From contig JAEXRL010000003.1 in the NCBI GenBank assembly GCA_023440825.1, positions 45,562 to 109,561 on the forward strand: a stretch of DNA of 64,000 bases, given 5' to 3'. Shown here piece after piece: positions 1 through 8,866 of the stretch (the stretch's first letter is position 1; each line of letters starts with the position of its first letter). The position numbers and the translations under genes are program-made. The notes beneath the pieces are model-generated. The model made no database searches, was not told the DNA's origin, and worked only from the letters and a program-made list of their open reading frames with translations. The DNA is from Pseudomonadota bacterium (GTDB lineage: Bacteria > Pseudomonadota > Gammaproteobacteria > Burkholderiales > Burkholderiaceae_B).

Positions 1-1
1 G

Positions 2-271
2 ACCATTTCGCGTTTGTGCTTAGCTGCTGAGCAAAGCGGTAATGCTATTCCTGAGCAGCTTTTGACATCTGCTCCCACGGTGTACGCCGCTCTGCCTAAC
101 TTCAAGACAGGCCTCACTGCTCAGGCCGTTGTTACAGAACAGCAAGGGCCCGTTATTAGTCTAGGCGTATTAGATCGACACGGTGAAAAAGGACGTTTAG
201 ATGGCGGCTTCTTCTTTGCCCCCATCGCTCCCTTTGCCGCAGCACTACATGCGCTAAACGAAGGTATCTAA
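2..271 (+). CDS. C-terminal part of an unrecognised protein (5' end outside window)
   Basis: The reading frame is open from the window edge to a TAA at 269-271, so this is the C-terminal 89 residues or so of a longer protein. The first possible start inside the window is a TTG at 14, but the frame is open before it and the gene probably begins outside. The stop overlaps the ATG of the amidase gene by one base (TAATG), which implies translational coupling in one operon. The tail is rich in Ala, Gly and Phe with no motif I recognise. I assign no function. Confidence 0.6.
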   Translation, partial: TISRLCLAAEQSGNAIPEQLLTSAPTVYAALPNFKTGLTAQAVVTEQQGPVISLGVLDRHGEKGRLDGGFFFAPIAPFAAALHALNEGI

Positions 272-1563
272 TGCATAACGATCACATCAATCAGCTAAGT
301 CTTTTGGATATGTCGCAAGCCGTTCATAACGGTCGTCTGCGACCCTCACAAATTGTGGAGGCCTGCATTGAACGCATTGCTCAGCGCGAACCACAGGTTC
401 AGGCTTGGGAAAGCCTGGATACTGCCGCTGCCTTAGAGCAGGCTCGGCATCTGGACACTCTGCCGCCTAAAGGCTTACTACACGGCTTACCGATTGGTGT
501 GAAAGACACCATCGATACGGTGGATTTTCCAACCGGACGCGGCTCTCCCATATACAGCGGCCATCGCACTTCGTGGGATGCCTCCAGCGTCGCCTTGTTA
601 AAACGAGCAGGAGGTCTAATTTTAGGTAAAACCGTCACCACGGAATTTGCCTACTTTAGACCCGGAAAGACCGCTAATCCGCATAATCTGGCGCATACAC
701 CAGGAGGCTCTTCTAGCGGCTCCGCGGCAGCCGTCGCGGACTTCATGGTGCCTGCCGCTTTGGGCACGCAAACGGCCGGCTCTTTGATCCGTCCCGCTTC
801 ATATTGTGGGGTGGTAGCCTATAAACCCACACTGGGCGACTTTGCCTTGGGCGGCATACGCCCCATATCGCACTCACTGGATACGCTGGGTGTGGTCACT
901 CGTAGCGTCCAAGACGCCAGTTTGATGCGTGCGGTGCTGCTAAATACCGGTTTCACACCCACTACTAGCTCTATACAACTGCCTCCACGTATTGCTTTTT
1001 GTCACACACCCTCGTGGTTTGAGGCCGATCGCTATACGCGTGCCCAACTAGAAAAAACAGCCACTTTTTTAGCTAATGGCAATGCCCAGATTAGCACCGT
1101 TAGCTTGCCTGCGGTTTGTGATGAGCTGGTGAACGCACAGAAGCAAATTATGGCGTATGAAGCCGCTCAATATATGAGCTACGAGTACGACCAGTTTGCG
1201 CATCAAATGAGCCCTCAGATTATTGCTCTGATTGAAGAGGGTATGGCAACTCAACGTGAAGACTACCTCTTAGCCTTAGCGCTGACTCAACGAGCGCGCG
1301 ATGAGCTGGCTAAACTGTTTGAGAACTGTGATGTCATCATGGCGCCTGCCGCGCCTGGCGAAGCACCACATGGCCTACAGGCAACCGGAGACCCCATTTT
1401 TAGCCGTATGTGGAATCTGCTGGGTGTACCTAGCCTGAATATTCCGGCCTTCACGGGTGAAAACAATTTGCCCGTGGGCATTCAGTTAATCGGCGCCTTA
1501 GGCGAAGACGAACATCTATTACGCATGGGCGCGTGGATAGAACAAAAGCTCAAGCAATCCTAA
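271..1563 (+). CDS. Amidase-signature family hydrolase
   Basis: This is a 430-residue amidase-signature enzyme, a family that hydrolyses amide bonds with a Ser-cisSer-Lys triad. The predicted triad is visible: Lys78 in GVKDT, cis-Ser147 in the Gly/Ser-rich loop TPGGSSSGSA, and nucleophile Ser171 in TAGSLIRPA, with the usual 24-residue gap between the two serines. The nucleophile loop reads TQTAGS rather than the more common TDTGGS. The length fits single-domain members. The start overlaps the previous stop by one base, and a reductase gene follows after 25 bases, so the three genes probably form an operon. The substrate cannot be read from sequence; family members act on many amides, including ureas, carbamates and aryl amides. 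No GatB or GatC is nearby, so a tRNA amidotransferase role is unlikely. Confidence 0.85.
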   Translation: MHNDHINQLSLLDMSQAVHNGRLRPSQIVEACIERIAQREPQVQAWESLDTAAALEQARHLDTLPPKGLLHGLPIGVKDTIDTVDFPTGRGSPIYSGHRTSWDASSVALLKRAGGLILGKTVTTEFAYFRPGKTANPHNLAHTPGGSSSGSAAAVADFMVPAALGTQTAGSLIRPASYCGVVAYKPTLGDFALGGIRPISHSLDTLGVVTRSVQDASLMRAVLLNTGFTPTTSSIQLPPRIAFCHTPSWFEADRYTRAQLEKTATFLANGNAQISTVSLPAVCDELVNAQKQIMAYEAAQYMSYEYDQFAHQMSPQIIALIEEGMATQREDYLLALALTQRARDELAKLFENCDVIMAPAAPGEAPHGLQATGDPIFSRMWNLLGVPSLNIPAFTGENNLPVGIQLIGALGEDEHLLRMGAWIEQKLKQS

Positions 1564-1588
1564 GCAATAGTTACAAAGGGGAGACAGC

Positions 1589-2821
1589 GTGCCTAAACAT
1601 TACGTCATTATCGGGGCGGGCCAAGCGGGACGCCGTATGGCAGAGTCACTGCGCGAGCACGACACTGCAGCACAGATTAGCTTAGTAGGTGCAGAACCTG
1701 AGCTACCTTACGACCGTCCCGCCTTATCAAAGGACGGTTTACTTTCCGAGCAAGCCTTAAGCGAAGCTTTTGTCGTGCCAGCTCAGTTTTATACCGAGCA
1801 ACGCATTGATGTGTACGTAAACACAGAAGCTACGTCGATTGATCCGACACAACGACAAGTACACTTGTCGGATGGGCGCATCCTATCGTACGACGACTTA
1901 ATTTTGTGCACAGGCTCACGCGTGCGTCACCTGGATTTACCCGGAGCACAAAGTGCACCCCTACACTACATCCGCACCATGGAAGATTGTCGGGCCTTAC
2001 GTTCGGCTGCCACGCACAAGAAAAATGTAGTGATTATCGGTGGGGGCTTTATAGGACTAGAAGTAGCCGCGACCTTAAAAGCCCATTTCGACTGCCAGGT
2101 CACAGTACTGGAAAACGGTAGTCGTATTTTGCAACGCACTATGCCAGCGCCGGTCAGTCAGTTCGTACACGAGTTACACGAATCAAAGGGTGTACAGATT
2201 CATTTAAATACGCACATCGAATCTCTGGCACAGCGAGACGCGCATACGACAGCCGTCCTCACCAACCATGGGATATTTGAGGCCGATTTGATTGTGGTGG
2301 GCATTGGTGTGCATCCTAACCAGGAACTGGCTGCCGCGGCCGGTGTAAAGGTCAATAATGGCATTGTCGTCGACGCTCAGGGTCGTACCTCGGTGCCACA
2401 CATCTATGCCAGCGGCGATGTCACCGCGCATACTAACCCTTATTATGACAAACCAGTACGCTTAGAGTCATGGCAGGTTGCCGAGCACCATCCTGCCGTC
2501 ATCGCCGAACACTTACACGCGCTGCCCAGCTCCTATCAGGAACTGCCCTGGCTATGGTCTGATCAGTATGATTGTTCCATGCAAATGCTAGGAGACTTCA
2601 ACTACGCCAACAGCATTCATCGCCGTCAGGAAGCTGACCCTAATCGCTTTGCGTGGATAGGGCTGGATGCTGAACAAAGGCTAAAAGCAGTTTGCACCGT
2701 TAATCAGGGACGCGACATGAGCCTGTACAAACGCCTAATGAGTAGCGCCAAACCGATTTCAGCCGAGCTTATTACAGACTCCAGCCAATCGTTGCGTGAT
2801 CTACAAAAAGCACTGGTCTAA
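1589..2821 (+). CDS. FAD-dependent ferredoxin/rubredoxin reductase family protein
   Basis: The protein has 410 residues and starts at a GTG preceded by AAAGGGGAGA. It has the two-dinucleotide-fold layout of the reductases that feed ring-hydroxylating dioxygenases, P450s or rubredoxins: an FAD-binding GAGQAG at residues 8-13, an NAD-binding GGGFIG near 150-155, and a late IYASGDV motif that closes the FAD site. A reductase C-terminal domain of about 90 residues follows. Such enzymes pass electrons from NAD(P)H to a small iron-sulfur protein. No ferredoxin, rubredoxin or oxygenase gene is adjacent, so the electron acceptor is unknown. It follows the amidase by 25 bases and converges on dsbD. 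Confidence 0.85.
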   Translation: MPKHYVIIGAGQAGRRMAESLREHDTAAQISLVGAEPELPYDRPALSKDGLLSEQALSEAFVVPAQFYTEQRIDVYVNTEATSIDPTQRQVHLSDGRILSYDDLILCTGSRVRHLDLPGAQSAPLHYIRTMEDCRALRSAATHKKNVVIIGGGFIGLEVAATLKAHFDCQVTVLENGSRILQRTMPAPVSQFVHELHESKGVQIHLNTHIESLAQRDAHTTAVLTNHGIFEADLIVVGIGVHPNQELAAAAGVKVNNGIVVDAQGRTSVPHIYASGDVTAHTNPYYDKPVRLESWQVAEHHPAVIAEHLHALPSSYQELPWLWSDQYDCSMQMLGDFNYANSIHRRQEADPNRFAWIGLDAEQRLKAVCTVNQGRDMSLYKRLMSSAKPISAELITDSSQSLRDLQKALV

Positions 2822-2844
2822 GAAGCGTACTGCTATCGCTTTAC

Positions 2845-2886
2845 AGGCATGGCATAGAGAGCCCTAAGGGTGCACTTGCCATGCCT
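2845..2886. terminator. Hairpin between convergent reductase and dsbD genes
   Basis: A perfect 10-bp inverted repeat, AGGCATGGCA (2845-2854) and TGCCATGCCT (2877-2886), surrounds a smaller CCCT-A-AGGG element. It lies between two convergent stop codons, so it may end transcription from both sides. Neither side has a clear T-run, so a Rho-independent role is only moderately supported. Confidence 0.45.
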
Positions 2887-2902
2887 ATCTTTCATCTGGC
2901 CT

Positions 2903-4828
2903 CTACTGGCCCTGTAGCACTTGATCTAACACACGACTAAATTGCTCTGCTTTTTGAAAACCAATCACACGGGCCTGCTCCAGATAGCGTCCCTGTGTAT
3001 CAAAAAACAAAATTCCTGGTGGTCCAAAAAGCGAGAAGCGTTTCAGTAATTCTCGATCCGCTGGCGTATTTTTAGTGACATCTACCTGCAAGAGCTCAAA
3101 TTGCTGCATACGCTGTGCTACACCGGCATCTGTGAACGTGAACTTTTCCATTTCTATGCATGACACACACCAGTCTGCATAAAAATCTAGCAAGACAGGC
3201 TTACGCGCTGAGGCTACACGGGCATCCAATTCTGCCACAGTTTGAATACGTTCAAATTGCACAGTTGGTGCCATCGTCGTGGTCGTCGCTCCAACTACAG
3301 ATTTAAGCCCCTGCAAAGGCTGCAAAGCACTGGGTACGCCCAACGCTATACCCAGCACAATAAAAGCGGCCCATAATGCCAGCAACACCGCTAAAGCCTG
3401 ACGCAAGGCCATCAAAGGGGCAAGCACGGCAGGACGCGTCAGCAAACCCAGTAAAACAGCTACCCATACTAGTAACACAGCCCAGCCTGCCGTCGCTAGC
3501 CAATCTGGCAATACGGGGGCTACCATCCACCAGGCCGTTGCAAACAACATCAAGGCAAAAGCGGTTTTTACATGATTCATCCAGGCGCCTGCTTTGGGCA
3601 TAAATGCCCCGGAACCTGCCCCCAGTATGATTAACAGCACACCAGAGCCCCACGCTAGAGCAAACAAGGCCGAACCGCCCAACAGCACGTCGCCTGTTTG
3701 GGAAATAAATAGTAATACGCCTGCCAAAGGAGCCGCTACGCAAGGCCCTACTATCAGAGCCGACAACATGCCCATGGCAAAAACGCCGCCAAAGCGTCCG
3801 CCAGGCAAGCGATTTAAACGCTCATTTAATTTTCCTTGCCATGCACTAGAAAGTTGCAAGGTAAACACATCCAGCATCGCTAGTCCAAACAAAGCCAGCA
3901 ACACCGCAAACACCCCCAGCACCCAAGGCGTCTGCAACCAGGCCGCTAGGCCCGCGCCCAGCAAGCCTGCGGCCATGCCTAGCAAGGTATACACCACGGA
4001 CAAACCTAAAACAAACGCCAAAGCCATGAATAAGCCATGAGAGCGTTTGTGTACCTGCTGTTTTTGCTGTCCCGCAATAATGGACAGCAAGATAGGCACC
4101 ATAGGTAACACGCAAGGTGTAAACGATAATAATGCACCCAAAGCAAAGCTCAGTAATACCAACTCCAGCCAAGCTACATTTTGCAGATACTGGGCCAAGC
4201 CCACATCATTCATAGCAAAGGCACTGGCTGTGTTTTGCTGGGCAATCTGAGGCTCAGACTGTAACAGTACGGCCCACTCCTCTGGAGTCGGCACCTTATC
4301 GCTAGCGTACTCCCCCTGCACCTGATAGCCTTTCTCACCCGCTATCAGCTCTAGCTCCTGAGTAATGGGTGTGTAGCACAAGCCTGCATCGGCGCACCCT
4401 TGGCTAGTGATCGCCACCCGTATTGGCGCACCACTCAAGGCCTCGCTATGCAAGGGTAGACGTACGGTGACGCCCTGGCGATAGACCTCCATGTCCCGAT
4501 CAAAAGTCGGGTCGTAGGTCACAATGCCGGCCGGTGTCTGTAGCTCACCAACCGCATCCCCTCCATCCGTTTCTATCGAAAAACGCTCCCTGTACATGTA
4601 ATATTCAGGGGCAATTTGAAAATGTAGATCTACAAATTCAGCCGCATTGACCGCCGCACTGAGGCGAAACGCATCCTCGGGGTCTAGATACTCTTCTTCT
4701 GCATGGCCCTTACCCACTAAGAGCAGGCTGGCTAGCAAGATCAACATAAAGCCACGTATCCAGCCTCGTGCCAAAGTCCAGCCCTTCGTCCTTGCGGGCC
4801 CTTTCAGGCTACCTACATTTAATGCCAT
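2903..4828 (-). CDS. dsbD: Thiol:disulfide interchange protein DsbD
   Basis: DsbD carries electrons from cytoplasmic thioredoxin across the inner membrane to periplasmic partners such as DsbC. All three modules of the 641-residue protein are visible. An N-terminal periplasmic domain follows a signal peptide and has Cys145 and Cys151 (GCADAGLCY). A polytopic membrane core has the redox cysteines Cys239 (SFTPCVLPM) and Cys363 (IVGPCVAAP). A C-terminal thioredoxin-like domain has the active site Cys554-Val-Ser-Cys557. The hydrophobic part of the signal (about residues 27-40) comes after an unusually long basic N-terminal stretch, so the true start could be internal. cutA lies directly upstream on the same strand with a 42-base gap, the same pairing as in enterobacteria. 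Confidence 0.95.
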   Translation of the reverse strand: MALNVGSLKGPARTKGWTLARGWIRGFMLILLASLLLVGKGHAEEEYLDPEDAFRLSAAVNAAEFVDLHFQIAPEYYMYRERFSIETDGGDAVGELQTPAGIVTYDPTFDRDMEVYRQGVTVRLPLHSEALSGAPIRVAITSQGCADAGLCYTPITQELELIAGEKGYQVQGEYASDKVPTPEEWAVLLQSEPQIAQQNTASAFAMNDVGLAQYLQNVAWLELVLLSFALGALLSFTPCVLPMVPILLSIIAGQQKQQVHKRSHGLFMALAFVLGLSVVYTLLGMAAGLLGAGLAAWLQTPWVLGVFAVLLALFGLAMLDVFTLQLSSAWQGKLNERLNRLPGGRFGGVFAMGMLSALIVGPCVAAPLAGVLLFISQTGDVLLGGSALFALAWGSGVLLIILGAGSGAFMPKAGAWMNHVKTAFALMLFATAWWMVAPVLPDWLATAGWAVLLVWVAVLLGLLTRPAVLAPLMALRQALAVLLALWAAFIVLGIALGVPSALQPLQGLKSVVGATTTTMAPTVQFERIQTVAELDARVASARKPVLLDFYADWCVSCIEMEKFTFTDAGVAQRMQQFELLQVDVTKNTPADRELLKRFSLFGPPGILFFDTQGRYLEQARVIGFQKAEQFSRVLDQVLQGQ

Positions 4829-4870
4829 AGTGTTTATCCATCAAAACCCGAATTACGTTCCAGGCCAGGT

Positions 4871-5257
4871 TTAACCAGTTGCTGTGCTGGTCCTCACCCA
4901 ATCTAAATAGGAAGCGTAGCCCCCCAATACCGGCAAACATAGCAGCTCGGGCAAGTCATAGGGATGTGCGCGACGCAAGCGTTCGGCCAGCTCGGGAACA
5001 CGGGCTACGGTGGTTTTAAAGGTCAGAGGCACTTCTTCATCACCCTGCAGCTCACCTTTCCACATATACATAGACAAACAAACCTGCCCAAGGTTCGCAC
5101 AAGCGACCACGCCATCTTCAACCAAGTGATGGGCAATGTGTTTAGCCAACATTAAATCAGGCGCCGTCGTCATCACCATCACCACCTGTGTTGGGGGCAA
5201 ACCCTGTAAAGTAACGGAAAAGTCATAAGGCACCGTTTCATTGCGCTGCTCTGTCAT
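4871..5257 (-). CDS. cutA: Divalent-cation tolerance protein CutA
   Basis: This is a small CutA1-type trimeric protein linked to tolerance of divalent metals such as copper. The family core is visible: VVMVMTTAPD near the start, VACANL, the MYMWKGELQ strand and the closing hydrophobic strands. The frame is open further upstream, giving a 150-residue version, but the ATG at 5257 (MTEQRNE) is preceded by GGGAGC and gives 128 residues, closer to the usual length of about 110. The extra upstream residues look like a spurious hydrophobic extension. dsbD follows 42 bases downstream, so both are probably co-transcribed. Confidence 0.88.
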   Translation of the reverse strand: MTEQRNETVPYDFSVTLQGLPPTQVVMVMTTAPDLMLAKHIAHHLVEDGVVACANLGQVCLSMYMWKGELQGDEEVPLTFKTTVARVPELAERLRRAHPYDLPELLCLPVLGGYASYLDWVRTSTATG

Positions 5258-5385
5258 GGTTAAGCTCCCTAATAAAAGCACCAGTTTAACGAGAGCAGGC
5301 ACCAGCGTCACTGCCTGTTGCACTGCGTGCTAAGCTTAGCCTAGTAAGACATAGCACAAAACTACTGTACACAGCACATCACATC

Positions 5386-5418
5386 AAAAAAAGCAGCGCC
5401 GTCCATCAACGGGCTGCT
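5386..5418 (-). terminator. Intrinsic terminator of the flavin reductase gene
   Basis: Read on the minus strand, an AGCAGC-CCGT stem with a two-base bulge is followed directly by seven T residues. It begins 25 bases past the stop of the gene ending at 5443, as expected for a Rho-independent terminator. Confidence 0.8.
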
Positions 5419-5442
5419 CTGTGAAACGTGGCATTGGAAAGT

Positions 5443-5991
5443 TTAAGCAGACGAAAAACGGCCAAACCCGGCGTTCCAATACAACAGCGGCGAGCTAGAA
5501 GGCTGTGGGCTGTGCAGCACGTGTATGACACGTCCTAACACCAAAGCATGACTGTTTCTTTCTATGATTTCTACGGTTTCGCACGCCAATGCCGCCGGCG
5601 CGTCCGCGGCCAGCCAGATACCCTGCTCCGTGCGCCTCCACTCATGCCCCTGATAACGTTGCTCTCCTTGCAAACCACCCACTCCGGCAAACTGCTCGGC
5701 TAAGCCACGTTGCCTATCGCCCAGCACATTGACACCAAACCGACCACTGCTTCGCAATAAAGACCAAGCTGATGAGCCTTGATTAACACAGACAAGAAGT
5801 TCGGCAGGGTCCGCAGAAACTGCTGTGACGGAGGTCGCTGTCAAACCACCCCGCTGTTCGCCATGCGCCACTGTGATTACACACGCTGTGCCTCCAAGGT
5901 GACGCATGGCCTGTTTGAATACATCCGAAGAGACGCCTGTGGATGACGGCGCCGTAGACTCTGCAATGAGCACATCAGCAAGTACAGTCAT
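5443..5991 (-). CDS. Flavin reductase-like, FMN-binding domain protein
   Basis: The 182-residue protein belongs to the flavin-reductase-like (split-barrel FMN-binding) family, which includes the small reductase components of two-component monooxygenases. Family features are the FKQAMRHLGGTACVITVAHG opening, the GGLTATSVTAVSADPAELLVCVN core (read as two adjoining segments), and the late strands ending FGRF. I chose the ATG at 5991. A TTG at 6012 would add seven residues, and neither start has a strong ribosome-binding site. It is monocistronic, ending at its own terminator, and no monooxygenase partner lies next to it. It may supply reduced FMN or FADH2 to an enzyme encoded elsewhere. Confidence 0.8.
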   Translation of the reverse strand: MTVLADVLIAESTAPSSTGVSSDVFKQAMRHLGGTACVITVAHGEQRGGLTATSVTAVSADPAELLVCVNQGSSAWSLLRSSGRFGVNVLGDRQRGLAEQFAGVGGLQGEQRYQGHEWRRTEQGIWLAADAPAALACETVEIIERNSHALVLGRVIHVLHSPQPSSSPLLYWNAGFGRFSSA

Positions 5992-6108
5992 AACTACTCG
6001 TAAATCTATCAAGGGAACCCATGCCCCTCATCAGCAGAAACAGTACCATGAGCAGGCGTTTTTGTTGCGTATAAACTTATAAGATTTATATACGCTGATA
6101 CAAGGCAT

Positions 6109-6136
6109 AAAAAAACGAGTCCCCGTAAGGACTCGT
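6109..6136 (-). terminator. Intrinsic terminator after rplQ
   Basis: On the minus strand the perfect 8-bp stem ACGAGTCC/GGACTCGT with a 6-base loop is followed by seven T residues. It lies about 30 bases past the rplQ stop and closes the alpha operon. Confidence 0.9.
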
Positions 6137-6164
6137 CTTAAACAGATAAATACGTACGACGCAC

Positions 6165-6551
6165 TTATTCGTCTGCTTCCTGCTCTTCTACCTCAGGACG
6201 GTCAACCAACTCCATGAATGCCATGGGGGCGTTGTCGCCTTGACGGAAACCCATTTTCAGAACGCGGGTGTAACCACCATTACGCTCTTGATAACGAGGA
6301 CCGATGACTTCAAACAGCTTGGTTACCGCGTCGCGATCACGCAAACGAGCAAAAGCCAAGCGGCGATTAGCCAAAGTAGGATTTTTACCCAAAGTAATCA
6401 GCGGCTCGATAACACGACGCAGCTCTTTGGCTTTAGGCAATGTGGTTTTGATCGCTTCGTGAGTCAACAAAGAAACGGACATGTTGCGGAACATGGCCAA
6501 ACGATGACTACTAGTACGATTTAGTTTACGTAGACCGTGACGGTGACGCAT
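6165..6551 (-). CDS. rplQ: Large ribosomal subunit protein bL17
   Basis: The 128-residue protein opens with the canonical MRHRHGLRKLNR and continues with the conserved LFRNM-type and HEAIKTTLPKAKELR segments. It is the last gene of the alpha operon, as in most proteobacteria, and is followed by a strong terminator. Its acidic tail (EVEEQEADE) is a short addition beyond the usual core. Confidence 0.97.
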   Translation of the reverse strand: MRHRHGLRKLNRTSSHRLAMFRNMSVSLLTHEAIKTTLPKAKELRRVIEPLITLGKNPTLANRRLAFARLRDRDAVTKLFEVIGPRYQERNGGYTRVLKMGFRQGDNAPMAFMELVDRPEVEEQEADE

Positions 6552-6693
6552 AAGACCTTCCTAAAAAAATGAATCTAGTTACAACCACACAAAAGATATG
6601 GCCGTGATAAGCCTGGTTCTTCTATCAGCAAAGCTGCGGACCAGGTTGGTACATCTATTTGGCCCCGGCTACATAGTCGGAGCCAAACAAAAT

Positions 6694-7677
6694 TTATGGA
6701 CGCTCCAAGCCCAGTGGTGGCCAGTTTTCGAGCTTCATGCCCAGCGTCAAGCCACGCGCAGCCAATACTTCCTTGATTTCGTTCAAGGACTTACGGCCTA
6801 GGTTAGGTGTCTTCAAGAGCTCATTCTCGGTGCGCTGAATCAGATCACCGATGTAGTAGATGTTCTCGGCTTTCAGGCAGTTCGCCGAACGCACGGTCAG
6901 CTCAAGATCATCAACTGGACGCAGCAAGACTGGGTCAATTTGCGGTGCACCACGCTGCGGAACTTCGTAGGACTCGCCCACGCCTTCCAGAGCAGCAAAT
7001 ACCGAGATTTGATCCATCAAGATACGAGCGGCTTGACGCACAGATTCTTCTGGGGTCAAGGTACCGTTGGTTTCAATATCCAGAACCAGTTTATCCAAGT
7101 CAGTGCGTTGCTCTACACGAGCGTTTTCTACCGCATAGCTAACACGACGGATAGGACTGTAGGAGGCATCTAGAATAATGCGACCAATTGTGTGGCTGCG
7201 ATCATCCGACAAGGCACGAATATTACCGGGCACATAGCCACGGCCTTGTTCTACCTTGATATGCATTCCCAACTTACCGTCTTCGGTCAGGTTAGCAATA
7301 ACATGATTAGGATTGATTATTTCCACATCGTGCGGCAACTCAATATCGCTCGCCAGCACCTGGCCTGTGCCTTCTTTACGCAGCACCAGTGTGACTTCTT
7401 CACGACTGTGCAGCTTGAACACCACGCCCTTGAGGTTCAGCAACACGTCTACTACGTCCTCGCCAACACCTGGCAAAGTGGAGTACTCGTGTACCACGCC
7501 CGTGATTTGCACCTCGGTGGGCGCGTAACCGGTCATGGAAGACAGCAATATGCGGCGCAGTGCGTTACCCAGAGTATGGCCGTAACCACGCTCAAAAGGC
7601 TCCATCACGACTTTTGCGCGATTTTTGCTGATAGCTTCAACTTCAATAGAACGGGGTTTTAAAAAACCTTGAGACAT
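6694..7677 (-). CDS. rpoA: RNA polymerase subunit alpha
   Basis: The protein has 327 residues, the normal length for a proteobacterial alpha subunit. The N-terminal dimerisation and assembly domain contains FERGYGHTLGNALRRILLSS. The C-terminal domain, which binds UP elements and activators, contains the RSANCLKAENI and LLKTPNLGRKSLNEIKE helices. It sits between rpsD and rplQ. The rpsD-rpoA gap is 141 bases, longer than other gaps in this cluster, and holds a strong hairpin, which may set RpoA output apart from the upstream ribosomal proteins. Confidence 0.98.
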   Translation of the reverse strand: MSQGFLKPRSIEVEAISKNRAKVVMEPFERGYGHTLGNALRRILLSSMTGYAPTEVQITGVVHEYSTLPGVGEDVVDVLLNLKGVVFKLHSREEVTLVLRKEGTGQVLASDIELPHDVEIINPNHVIANLTEDGKLGMHIKVEQGRGYVPGNIRALSDDRSHTIGRIILDASYSPIRRVSYAVENARVEQRTDLDKLVLDIETNGTLTPEESVRQAARILMDQISVFAALEGVGESYEVPQRGAPQIDPVLLRPVDDLELTVRSANCLKAENIYYIGDLIQRTENELLKTPNLGRKSLNEIKEVLAARGLTLGMKLENWPPLGLERP

Positions 7678-7758
7678 GCTATTTCCTTTTCAATACCCTC
7701 GGCTCGTTACACCGATAAGGCTGACGGAAACTGGACCAAGCCAGCGAAATGACCGCAA

Positions 7759-7789
7759 AACCCACTTCTCGTTAAACGGGAAGTGGGTT
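7759..7789 (-). terminator. Hairpin between rpsD and rpoA (possible attenuator or processing site)
   Basis: A perfect 10-bp inverted repeat AACCCACTTC/GAAGTGGGTT (7759-7768 and 7780-7789) spans the longest internal gap of the alpha operon. On the minus strand it is followed by TTTTGCGG, a short T-run, so it could act as a leaky terminator or an RNase processing site rather than a full stop. Confidence 0.5.
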
Positions 7790-7818
7790 AGGGCGATCTT
7801 GCAGTACCTAGCTATAAA

Positions 7819-8442
7819 TTAGCGTGAGTACAATTCAACTACTAGCGATTCGTTGATATCGTGCGCAACATCTGCACGGTCAGGAACCTGCTTGAACACA
7901 CCAGACAGCTTACCGGCATCAACTTCTACCCACTGGGGCAGACCAATACCGCTGGCCAAATCCAACGAGTCTTTGATACGAGCCTGAGACTTTGCTTTCT
8001 CACGAATAGCAACTACATCACCAGGCTTTACCATCATGGAAGCGATATCAGCGGTACGACCGTTAATTTCGATTGCACGGTGCGTAACCAACTGACGGGC
8101 TTCTGCACGTGTGGAACCAAAACCCATGCGATATACCACGTTATCCAAGCGGCTTTCCAGCAACTGGATCAGGGTTTCACCGGTGTTACCACGGCGACGG
8201 TCGGCTTCAACAAAGTATTTACGGAACTGCTTTTCCAGCACGCCGTACATACGCTTCAGTTTCTGCTTTTCACGCAATTGCAGGCCGAAATCGGAGGTGC
8301 GAGCACCCGAAGTACGACCATGCTGTCCGGGGCGGGATTCTAGTTTGCACTTAGAGTCCAGCGAACGGCGAGCGCTTTTCAAAAACAGATCGGTACCCTC
8401 GCGACGCGAGAGTTTACATTTAGGTCCAATATAACGAGCCAC
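7819..8442 (-). CDS. rpsD: Small ribosomal subunit protein uS4
   Basis: The 207-residue protein starts MARYIGPKCKLSRREG and has the S4 RNA-binding domain (RLDNVVYRMGFGSTRAEARQ). It initiates 30S assembly, and in enterobacteria it also represses the alpha operon at the translational level. It lies 11 bases after rpsK. The N-terminal region lacks the full four-cysteine zinc motif seen in some bacteria. Confidence 0.97.
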   Translation of the reverse strand: MARYIGPKCKLSRREGTDLFLKSARRSLDSKCKLESRPGQHGRTSGARTSDFGLQLREKQKLKRMYGVLEKQFRKYFVEADRRRGNTGETLIQLLESRLDNVVYRMGFGSTRAEARQLVTHRAIEINGRTADIASMMVKPGDVVAIREKAKSQARIKDSLDLASGIGLPQWVEVDAGKLSGVFKQVPDRADVAHDINESLVVELYSR

Positions 8443-8453
8443 GTGACTTCCCC

Positions 8454-8852
8454 TTAAATCCGACGACGCTTGGGCGGACGGCAGCCGTTGTGCGGAATCG
8501 GTGTGATGTCTGCAATGCTGGTAATTTTGATACCCAAGGCATTCAGAGCACGCACTGAAGACTCACGGCCTGGGCCAGGTCCCTTGATGCGGACTTCCAG
8601 ATTTTTAATACCGTATTCCATCGCGGTACGACCTGCATTTTCAGCAGCAACCTGCGCGGCAAACGGAGTAGATTTACGCGAGCCTTTAAAGCCAGCGCCA
8701 CCTGACGTTGCCCAGGACAAGGCATTGCCCTGACGGTCAGTAATAGTAATGATCGTATTGTTGAAAGAGGCGTGTACGTGGGCGATGCCGTCCGATACGC
8801 TCTTTCTAACTTTCTTGCGTGCGCGTGCTGCGCTGCCAGAAGCTTTAGCCAT
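8454..8852 (-). CDS. rpsK: Small ribosomal subunit protein uS11
   Basis: The 132-residue protein carries the conserved GIAHVHASFNNTIITITD and the C-terminal PHNGCRPPKRRRI signature of S11, which lines the platform of the 30S subunit. It is 14 bases downstream of rpsM and 11 upstream of rpsD. Confidence 0.97.
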   Translation of the reverse strand: MAKASGSAARARKKVRKSVSDGIAHVHASFNNTIITITDRQGNALSWATSGGAGFKGSRKSTPFAAQVAAENAGRTAMEYGIKNLEVRIKGPGPGRESSVRALNALGIKITSIADITPIPHNGCRPPKRRRI

Positions 8853-8866
8853 CTTCTATTCCTCGA

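Noticed and set aside
3594..4040. 148-codon plus-strand frame within dsbD
   Set aside because: Fully antisense to the DsbD membrane domain, with a composition (Ala/Pro/Lys/Thr) expected from reverse-complemented hydrophobic codons.
7192..7662. 156-codon plus-strand frame within rpoA
   Set aside because: Antisense to the conserved alpha-subunit N-terminal domain and without any recognisable family feature.
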